This document shows positions 32,802 to 40,645 of a stretch of 40,645 bases of DNA, in pieces; within the stretch, counting starts at the first letter, position 1; each line of letters starts with the position of its first letter. The DNA is from Saccoglossus kowalevskii. Lineage: Eukaryota; Hemichordata; Enteropneusta; Harrimaniidae. Both the position numbers and the translations under genes were made by a program. The DNA lies in assembly GCF_000003605.2 (NCBI RefSeq), contig NW_003154743.1:107756-148400 (forward strand). The letters run 5' to 3'. The notes beneath the pieces are model-generated. The model was not told the origin of the DNA. It did not search any database and saw only the letters and a program-made list of their open reading frames with translations.

Positions 32802-33283
32802 AATAAGTTGGTGCAATAGCTTCACAACACAATTCTTTCAGTTTCATCTATACAAATTATGATTCTGCTTCCTACTGTTGAAGAAAATAGAAAGAAATTC
32901 ATGAAACAATCGTATATGCTTGCTTTATTACCATTGGAATCACATCTCTAATAGAAGGGTACCTGAAAACAAAAATTCATGGCTATCTTTGATTTTGTAT
33001 TTTTCTCTGCAGAGACGAGTCACAATATCAAGACATCTATGTTGCTGTCATTTGAAATTACAAATTATAAGAGTGCAGTGCATGTTTTCACTATTGAATA
33101 ACATTTACTACTTTTCAAATAATAATCTGTCCAATTTCTGATTTGTTTCTTGTAAAATGGAATCAAGACCTTAAAGTGATATCAGATCTAAATCTGTGAG
33201 ATAATTTTTGAGAATGTCAGAATTTATCACTCAACCATGTTCATACATGTGGAGAGTCAATCAAAGTTTGTTTGACTTTGCAG

Positions 33284-33485
33284 GGATATGGTAAAGTCCA
33301 AGTAAATGGTGGAAATGGTCACAATGGTGTGAGTGTTCAGGGGGGAGGTGGATCGGCAGGCAGAATAGCTGTTTATTTCTCATTAAATAGAACATATTCT
33401 GGATCATTTGAAGCATATGGTGGTATCCCAGGTGGTAGTGGTGCTGGAGTTGGTGCACCTGGTACTATGTTCTTTTACCATACTG
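33284..33485 (+). CDS. Exon 25: GGGGSAGRIAVYF segment
   Basis: Phase 0 in (TGACTTTGCAG), phase 1 out (GTATGT). It reads GYGKVQVNGGNGHNGVSVQG, then GGGSAGRIAVYFSLNRTYSG and AYGGIPGGSG, GAPGTMFFYHT. It equals the middle part of each exon 28 module. Confidence 0.95.
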
Positions 33486-33705
33486 GTATGTATAAAGTGG
33501 CTCCAATCATATTTACCTTTGTAAAAGCCCAGCCCTAATCATGATTGGCCTGTCAGATCTATAAATAGATTTTCCTGTTGATCTGCAAATTTAAAAGTTA
33601 AGATCATGTATAAAGTCTAATAAACCAACTTGAAGAAGGATGAGATGTCTTCAAACCAAAGAAGATAAACAACGTAGCTATAATATTTTTCATTAATCAT
33701 TTCAG

Positions 33706-33849
33706 AATATGATCACCTTTCTTTGATTGTTGATAACCATGGTAATGGACCTCGAGAAGATGAGAATGCAATTGAAAGTTATCATGATTTGTCAGAGGAT
33801 GAAAGTCGGGCTTGGATTTTACCTTCTTCTGCGGATCATATGTTCTCTG
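33706..33849 (+). CDS. Exon 26: LIVDN / AWILPSS segment
   Basis: Acceptor ATCATTTCAG, donor GTAAAA, phase 1 on both sides. It reads EYDHLSLIVDNHGNGPREDE, then YHDLSEDESRAWILPSSADH and MFSG. It matches HRTLLLENN-YSDIS-D-AWILPQSKVHVFASG. Confidence 0.94.
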
Positions 33850-34101
33850 GTAAAAATAAATAAATTGGTGTCATTATTGATGTGATATAGCAAGGATTGG
33901 GATTACGACTGTATACATGGCAGGAAAACCTCCATTCATTAGGTGGTAGATTGCACATATTTCATGGATTTAAAATGATATCAACCACCCATATTTATAA
34001 CTACTTGCTTAAAGTACTGAATTATTGATGTGGATTTACTATGCTTGGTGCATATTGCTTTTATTGTGATGTCAGCTTAATGCCACCACATGTTTTTTCA
34101 G

Positions 34102-34806
34102 GTGACCATAACTACCATTTTGACGAACTACAGATTTATGGCCATGCTCACCTCGCTATTCTGACCGATCCAGTTGATAGGGAAGCATCATTTCATTTTC
34201 GCCACATGATTGGTGACAGGTCAGGAACTATACACATCGGTAATCACCAAACCATGAACCTTATTAGAGATAACATTGATCTTCCGTTTAATGTACGAGT
34301 ATACAAAGGAGGATTCTTGGGACTTGCACCTGATACCTATGTACATGGCGTCACTATATACTTGAGTGGTGTATTGGCTCATGTCCGAAATTTGACGCTC
34401 CATCATGGAGGTAGGTTCTCGTTAATGAAGGAAGGACACACAAATGACACCACATCAAGTAATTATAACTTTGATGTAGTACATGTACAAGATCAAGGAT
34501 ACATTCATATGATCGCAGACCCGGTCGTTGATCCTGGAATATCATTCACCACAAGACTTTTCTGGATTGATGGTGGCGGTTTAGTTGAAGGAACCCATCT
34601 CTACATTAGATCTGAAAATATAACAATTGATGCTGGTGGTGTGCTCAGTGCTAATGGACATGGATACTCAATTAATCATGGCCCAGCAGTGTTTTCAAAT
34701 GGAACTCAAAATATCGGATTACATGGAGTGATCAACATAGGTCTTGGATACACATCTAGTGATGGCTCTGGTGCTGGACATGGTGGAAGTGGTGGACATG
34801 GCAAAG
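34102..34806 (+). CDS. Exon 27: intron-free signature segment of module four
   Basis: Phase 1 in (TGTTTTTTCAG) and out (GTGAGA), 235 codons. It reads DHNYHFDELQIYGHAHLAIL, then HMIGDRSGTIHIG, IDLPFNVRVYKGGFLGLAPD, VLAHVRNLTLHHGG, VQDQGYIHMI, IDGGGLVEG and LSANGHGY. It ends GAGHGGSGGHGKG. In module three the same region is spread over exons 20-23. The frame continues past the donor for 16 codons and then stops. Joining exon 28 gives GHGK-VVSMTGQPYGD, as in the continuous wording at about 37940 in exon 28. Confidence 0.95.
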
Positions 34807-34861
34807 GTGAGATTTATTGTAATTATTGGGATTATTCAGGTAATTTATTACTATGACATTG

Positions 34862-34899
34862 GAAGAATATATACCATTTAGAAGAATATATACCATTTA
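34862..34899. repeat. 19-bp direct duplication
   Basis: GAAGAATATATACCATTTA occurs twice back to back (with a one-base junction shift) just after the exon 27 readthrough stop. Confidence 0.75.
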
Positions 34900-35119
34900 A
34901 TAATACTATCAAAATGAAAGTGTAAAGGTTGGAGGGTTGAGTCGTAATATGTACTTAAAGATTACTAGTACATGTAGATGGACGGTTTAACTTTTTCATT
35001 TTTCTAAGATTTATCAAATCAAGATTTATCTCATTCCTCAGACTGCTTTCATAACCAGTGAATACATATCATATTTGGCTGTCATGTCTGCTGGATGTAT
35101 TACTGCTCATCCCCTGGTC

Positions 35120-35200
35120 AACCCCCCCCCCCCACTTTTGCGCAATTTTTATATTCGGGGTCACATTTGGCAAAATGATCACCCCTTCAAAATGCCACTA
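35120..35200. repeat. C-run associated repeat remnant
   Basis: A run of about 13 C bases lies near 35128. It is followed by GGGGTCACATTTGGCAAAAT and CACCCCTTCAAAATGCC, words that look like a decayed dispersed repeat. No ends were identified. Confidence 0.35.
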
Positions 35201-35369
35201 ATTAAAAACTAGATCTTTAGTCATTGCTCAACGAATAATGGTAATCGTTTTTATATGATACAGTGTGGATATCGATAGCTGTGAATATACCGGTAGTATG
35301 ATAATGGAAATAGACATGTTTCATAGTATAGTTATAGAGTAATTAAGAATTTATTTTGATTTTTCACAG

Positions 35370-38300
35370 TTGTTAGTATGACTGGGCAACCCTATGGTGA
35401 TATCTATGAACCAGAGCAGTTTGGTAGCGCTGGTGGTGGAACAGCAGGCGGCAGTGGTGGAGGGCGTATTTGGTTTAATGTCTCCAACACCTTACAGATT
35501 GATGGTGTTGTATCTGTCAATGGTATAAGCGGGGAGACTAACTCCGGAGGTGGCAGTGGTGGTAGTATCTGGATGCATGTATATCACTTGACTGGATATG
35601 GTCTGATATCTGCCAATGGCGGTGATGGAATTGGAGATGGTGGTGGAGGGGCTGGTGGTAGAGTTGCGCTATACTTCTCGGATAACTCCACATTTGAGGA
35701 ATTCTCTTATGAAGCACATGGTGGTGCACCAGGTGACTTAGCGTGTAATGAATGTGAGGGCGGGGGACCAGGAACCGTATTTATGTATCACTTAGTTGAG
35801 GATCATAGGACTTTACTTCTGGAGAACAACGGTTGGCAACCTAGACGTAAATCTATTGATTGGGACAACCTTCTTGAGGATGGCTGCAGAGGATGGATAC
35901 TCACAAACTCTGGAAGTCACCGTTTTGCCAATGAGAATCATGAATATCATTTCGAAGAATTACAAATTTATCAGAGTGCTCATTTGGCCATTCTCAATCC
36001 CAATGACACAACCCTTTACCACAGTGCACAGAATTCTGATATATTCCTGCCACGTTTACCAAATCTTGTCACCCTGTTTTTCCGCTATATGATTGGTGAT
36101 CGCACCGGTGCGGTTCATGTCCATAACAGACAAGAATTAGATCTAGAAAGAGAAGAGATAGATCTTCCATTCAGCGTGCATGTGTATTTTGATGGACATC
36201 TTGGTCTGGCACCCACCACGTTTGTACACGGTGTTGAAATACACATGGCCGGTATGTTGTCATATATAAGAAATCTAACCCTACATCACGGTGGGTTTTT
36301 ATGGCTACAGCATGGAGGACGAACTACTGGTGAACCATTCAGCACATATCAATTTGATTATGTACGTCTTCAAGATGAAGGTTTCATTAGTGCTGAAACA
36401 GATCCAATTTTAGACCCTGGGATAACCTTCATCACAAATGGATTTATCATTGAAGGTGGTGGAATTATGCATGGTACAAAGATGACTATACTGTCAGAGA
36501 ACGTCACCATAGATGGAGGTGGTAGATTAGCAGCCGATGGTCTAGGATATCAACCTCACCATAATAACGCAACACATGGTGGAGACTCATTGCATGGTGA
36601 TGTCAATATCGGACAACCCAACAGTGATTTGGGCGTAGGATGCGGAGCTGGTCACGGTGGAAGCGGTGGACGTGGCTCTCATTCTAATGGAGTGGGTGGT
36701 GGCTTTGCTTATGGTGACCTTTACGAACCATATGTATTTGGAAGTGCTGGTGGGTTCAGCCATGATGGAGAGCAGGGTGGCACAGGAGGTGGAATTATCT
36801 GGTTAAATGTCACAGGTGTTATTGATATTGATGGTGAAGTTACAGCTAATGGTGGCCATGCAGATGCAGAAGGAGGAGGTGGTGGTAGTGGTGGAAGTAT
36901 TTTGATGTATGCAAGTGTAATCAAAGGTTATGGTAGAATTGCTGTGGATGGCGGAGATGGCTCAAATAATACAGACGATCCAGGTGGTGGAGGAGGCGGA
37001 GGAAGACTTGCCATATATTTTGTCACGAATGAAACATCTACTGGTTTCAACTATCACTCTAGAGGTGGTCATTCCGGAAATAATAAGGAAGCTGAGAATG
37101 GTGGTGGTGGTACTGCCTTCATTTACCATATGGTATATACGCACCGTACACTGATAATTGGCAATGGCCATCTTGAACCAAGAAATCAGCACCATATCAT
37201 TGAAAACTACAATGATTTGACATCTGATGGCTGCCGGACATGGATACTACCACAGTCTGGACATCATTTCCTTGCAAGTGGTACCCATGATTACACTTTT
37301 GAAGAACTACAGATCTATGGAGCAGCTCACGTGGCTGTTCTTAATCCCACCCACTCAAAGGCTTCTCTGTTTTTCTTGCACATGATTGGAGATCGTTCAG
37401 GCACTTTTCATATTGGAGCCAATCAAACGATGGATCTCAAAATTGAACACCGTGATGAGATAGACTTGCCATTTAATGTCCGGGTATATTCAGGTGGATA
37501 TCTTGGTTTAGCACCAGAGACATTTGTTCACAATGTCAGTATCTGGTTACACGGCACTCTGGCACATGTTGATCACATTACACTGCACCATGATGGACTG
37601 CTAGCTTTACAGTATGGTGGACAAACTGAGTTTCTTAAACCAAATCATTTCCATTTTGACCGTATTTTGATTCAAGATACTGCTAGTATTACAGGTGTTC
37701 AGTCACCGATGGAAAACCTGGAAATGACTTTAACAACAAGATCTGTTATAATTGAAGGGGGTGGTAGATTTCATGTCACTCGCATGATGATTACAACTGA
37801 AAATATCACTATTGATGATGGTGGCACTTTAAATGCGGATGGTACTGGTTACCGATCAACTGACGTGCACATTACCGAGGTCAATACTGGTAAAGGTCAT
37901 GATAGCCTACTGGGGTCATCTGGTGGAGGTCATGGAGGGACAAGCGGCCATGGTATTGGTACTGAACTGACTGGTCAGCCCTATGGGGATCTGTATGAAC
38001 CTCAATATCTTGGTAGTTCTGGAGGAGGGGATAAAGGTGGGCAGGGAGGTGGATTGGTCTGGGTGAATGTCACTAACGTAGCATGGATTGATGGTGTTAT
38101 TAGTGCAGATGGTGCCAGTGCTGGTAACATACATAGTGGTGGTGGCAGTGGTGGCAGTCTCTGGTTGTACTTCCTGTACTTTAAAGGTGATGGGAATATA
38201 ACAACTAATGGTGGTGCCCAGTACATGTCTGGTACAGGGGGTGCTGGATCTGGTGGAAGAATTGCTGTATATTTCTGGGACAATACAACCTATCACGGCA

Positions 38301-39113
38301 CCTTTCAATCGCATGGTGGATATGATGAAATTAGTGATGGTGAACCTGGTGGTCCTGGTACAGTATTTATTTATCACATGCTTCATGAACACCGGACACT
38401 GTTATTAGAGAACAATAACCTAATCAGTCATCATGTTGATCTTATTAGAAACTATTCAGACATTTCGCAAGATAGTTTCAAAGCGTGGATTCTTCCCCAG
38501 TCTAAGGTGCATGTGTTTGCCAGTGGAGCTCTTGACTACCAGTTCGAGGAGCTGCAGATTCACAGTAATGCCCACCTTGCAGTGTTAACAGAACCATATG
38601 ATGCTGGTGTTTCTATTCACTTCAAACATATGATTGGTGATCGCAGCGGTTATGTACACGTGGGTCCTAACCAAATCATGGACCTAAAAAGGGATTACAT
38701 TGACACACCTTTCAATTCTTATGTTTATCATAGAGGTTATCTAGGACTCGCCCACAATACAGAAATCAGCAGCGTCTTTGTACACATGGAAGGAACTCTT
38801 GATCATGTGCATGACATGGAGCTTCTTAATGGCGGTGAACTCAGACTTTTCCTGACTGGTTCCACTAACAAAATGCAATGGCTGAATTATCGATTTAATG
38901 GCACAGTGATAGTTAAAGCCCAGAGTCTAATAAACGCATCAAGTCCATTTGCGCATCCTGAACAGTACCACTTACAAACTGGTAAACTTATTGTAGAAGG
39001 TGGTGGCAAAGTGTATGGTAAGAACCTGAGGATTGACTCTTTGTTTATGACTGTTGATGATGGTGGACATGTAAGTGCTGATGATGGTGGTTACCTTGCT
39101 GGTGATGGACCAG
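35370..39113 (+). CDS. Exon 28: three tandem intron-free modules, 1,248 codons
   Basis: Acceptor TTTTTCACAG, donor GTAAAT, phase 1 on both sides. Three module copies start at YGD-YEP motifs at 35393, 36710 and 37982 (spacing 439 and 424 residues). Each has, in order, GSAGGG or GSSGGG, GGGSGGSIW, GGGGAGGR-A-YF, GGPGTVF-YH or equivalent, HRTLL, a WIL(P) step, F(E)ELQI, HMIGDRSG or YMIGDRTG, PF-V-VY-G-LGLA, LHH-G, a V-I-GGG step and a final (S)AD-GG. Cys residues are few (for example LACNECEGG and DGCR). More than ten NxS/T sequons are present. Copy one carries an extra 18 residues before YMIGDRTG. The last copy ends ADDGGYLAGDGPG. Confidence 0.97.
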
Positions 39114-39178
39114 GTAAATAATTCACTGAATTGATCTTGCCTGTATTTATGATCCTTTGAATGTAAGCTTATGTTAAA

Positions 39179-39455
39179 TTTCACAAAATAGTTTTATGTA
39201 TATGTGCATATCAATTAGCTAATTTGTATATTATAGCTGTTTGAATGCCAATGTTAACTATTGTCTCCTTTCACAAAATAGATTAATTTATCATATGTGC
39301 ATATTAATTAGGTAATTTGCATATCATAACTCTTTAGATGCCAAAGTAAACTTTTATCACATTGTGTTTCATCTGTGCATATTATTCAGGTAATTTGCAT
39401 ATCACATTCACTTCAATTGCAAAGTAAACTTTTGCCACCTTTCACAAAATAAACC
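39179..39455. repeat. Diverged ~90-bp tandem repeat in intron 28
   Basis: TTTCACAAAATAG-type words recur near 39179, 39270 and 39441, interleaved with (A/T)TGTGCATAT, TTAGGTAATTTGCATATCA and TGCCAA-GT-AACTTTT. About three copies, imperfect. Two units contain ATTTGCAT octamers. Confidence 0.65.
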
Positions 39456-39786
39456 TGTTTTCATTTGGTCCAAAGTTAACAAAGAAATTAAAAAAAAAAT
39501 ATGTATAATTTTACAATGATGACATTCAAAAGGGTTTTAATTAATTCAATTCAATAAACTGAATTCAGTGTCATTTACAATTTAAAATCTTAAAAAACAA
39601 ACAAGGTGTTTCCTGATTTGCTGAGTCATACATGTAAACATGTAACTTAATGACAACTATCTTATTCAATTTTAAATGTTAAAATTAATTATTGATTTAG
39701 TGGTCAACCAGACAAGGTCAATTCTTGTGAAAGAAATGATCCTTGAAATCTGCTCAATGTCATCACATTGATTATTATTCTTACAG

Positions 39787-39957
39787 GTGCTGGTATCAAG
39801 CATAAACTTGGTAATTCAGGTGCATCACATGGTGGAATGGGAGGAAGAGGCGGATGTGGTCCAAAAACTTGTATATTAAAAAGAAATGTTCCATACTGTG
39901 GATTATTGTATCCAAACTGCTTTGGCAGTGGTGGAGCAGGATCTAAAGCTGGAATAG
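39787..39957 (+). CDS. Exon 29: start of next Gly segment, Cys-rich variant
   Basis: Acceptor TTATTCTTACAG, donor GTACCC (weaker than others), phase 1 on both sides. It reads GAGIKHKLGNSGASHGGMGG, then RGGCGPKTCILKRNVPYCGL, LYPNCFGSGGAG and SKAGIG. Four Cys lie between GGRGG and FGSGG. The gene must continue beyond the window, since GGG-I-L-IDG-ISANG is expected next. Confidence 0.9.
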
Positions 39958-40019
39958 GTACCCTCATTCCCTCATCAGTAATAATAACAATATTGGCCAA
40001 ATTTTATGGCAACCTGTAG

Positions 40020-40645
40020 TATTAACCTATATCATTAATGACAAATACAAATAATGGTCAAATACCAGTAATTACCTATACCAATTCTACCCAATACAAT
40101 ATGACCAATATAAATAATGAACAACCCACTGTAATAACCTATACAGTTATGACCAATACAAATAATGGCCAACTATCTGTAATAACCTTTACAATGGTGA
40201 CCAATACAAATAATGGCCAACTATCTGTAATAACCTTTACAATGGTGACCAATACAAATAATGGCCAACTATCTGTAATAACCTTCACAATGGTGACCAA
40301 TACAAATAATGGCCAACTTTCTGTAATAACCTTTACAATGGTGACCAATACAAATAATGGCCAACTATCTGTAATAACCTTTACAATGGTGACCAATGCA
40401 AATAATAGCCAACTTTCTGTAATAACCTTTACAATGGTGACCAATGCAAATAATGGCCAACTTTCTGTAATAACCTTTACAATGGTGGCCAATGCAAATA
40501 ATGGCCAACTTTCTGTAATAACCTTTACAATGGTGACCAATGCAAATAATGGCCAACTTTCTGTAATAACCTTTACAATGGTGACCAATGCAAATAATGG
40601 CCAACTATCTGTAATAACCTTTACAATGGTGACCAATGCAAATAT
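40020..40645. repeat. 48-bp minisatellite, about 10 good copies, running off the window
   Basis: From about 40140 a 48-base unit (AATAACCTTTACAATGGTGA, then CCAATACAAATAATGGCC, then AACTATCTGT) repeats with few substitutions to the window edge. More diverged, irregularly spaced copies extend back to about 40020. Because 48 is a multiple of three, the minus strand shows a 16-residue repetitive open frame, which I treat as an artefact. Confidence 0.95.

Larger units (their letters stand above)
3763..40645 (+). other. Giant multi-exon gene: secreted modular glycine-rich protein with discoidin domain (3' end outside window)
   Basis: Twenty-nine exons, listed separately below, join in frame with GT-AG introns. 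They encode at least about 3,780 residues: signal peptide, Gly-rich segment, discoidin-like domain, beta-helix-like repeats, then at least six copies of a module of roughly 420-440 residues. The same motifs recur in the same order in each module (GGGSGGSIW, GGGGAGGRI, GPGTVF, AWILP, FEELQI, GDRSGT, LGLAP, GGG, ADG). This supports both the exon choices and the repeat architecture. Many NxS/T sequons fit an extracellular glycoprotein. A structural, adhesive or mucus-type matrix role is inference. No catalytic motif was seen. The gene is broken by an N gap at 26059-26556 and is incomplete at the right edge. Confidence 0.88.

Noticed and set aside
38002-38392. Minus-strand open frames inside exon 28 rich in Pro or Thr
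   Set aside because: Antisense shadows of Gly-rich coding (GGN codons read as Pro/Thr on the other strand).
40139-40636. 165-residue minus-strand repetitive open frame
   Set aside because: Product of the 48-bp minisatellite in intron 29. The repeat length divisible by three explains the open frame.
1-40645. CRISPR-like or bacterial operon interpretation
   Set aside because: Tandem units have no spacers, and coding sequence is interrupted by GT-AG introns, so the DNA is eukaryotic.

Overview
The window is animal nuclear DNA, AT-rich and full of small repeats. It holds one very large plus-strand gene with 29 recognisable exons between 3763 and 39957. The gene starts inside the window, is interrupted by a 498-base assembly gap (26059-26556), and runs off the right edge. 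All inferred introns are GT-AG and the reading phases agree across every junction that can be checked. The visible coding sequence adds up to about 11.3 kb (about 3,780 codons). The host is most likely a marine invertebrate, perhaps a deuterostome such as a hemichordate, amphioxus or echinoderm. That guess rests on general repeat and intron character and is weak.

The product looks like a giant secreted or extracellular modular protein. Exon 1 encodes a signal peptide. The rest alternates two kinds of segment. The first is a glycine-rich segment with signatures such as GGGSGGSIW and GGGGAGGRIAIYF. The second is a beta-rich, His/Asn-rich segment with signatures such as AWILPQS, FEELQIYG, HMIGDRSGT, IDLPFNV, LGLAP, LHHGG, IEGGG and SADG. 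One discoidin-like (F5/8 type C) domain is inserted near the N-terminus (exons 3-4). A block of about 100-residue beta-helix-like repeats follows (exons 8-9). I do not recognise the gene as a named one. The family assignment rests on internal repetition, plus the discoidin similarity.

Layout. 1-3762: upstream DNA with degenerate repeats and one perfect CRE-type palindrome. 3763-4090: first coding exon. 4091-12281: an 8.2 kb first intron with a foldback transposon-like element (6201-7614). 12282-17391: first Gly segment, discoidin domain and linker exons. 18537-19907: beta-helix-like repeat exon. 20590-25692: second module in seven short exons. 25693-26845: gap, which probably hides one missing exon. 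26846-31302: third module in seven exons. 32278-34806: fourth module in four exons. 35370-39113: one 3.7 kb exon with three intron-free modules in tandem. 39787-39957: start of another module. 39958-end: intron filled with a 48-bp minisatellite.

The introns carry many small non-autonomous elements with terminal inverted repeats. They also carry several tandem arrays (34, 48, 79 and about 104 bp, and a pentanucleotide TATTC array). Two arrays begin within 3-7 bases of a 5' splice site. No tRNA, rRNA, CRISPR or second convincing protein gene was found.
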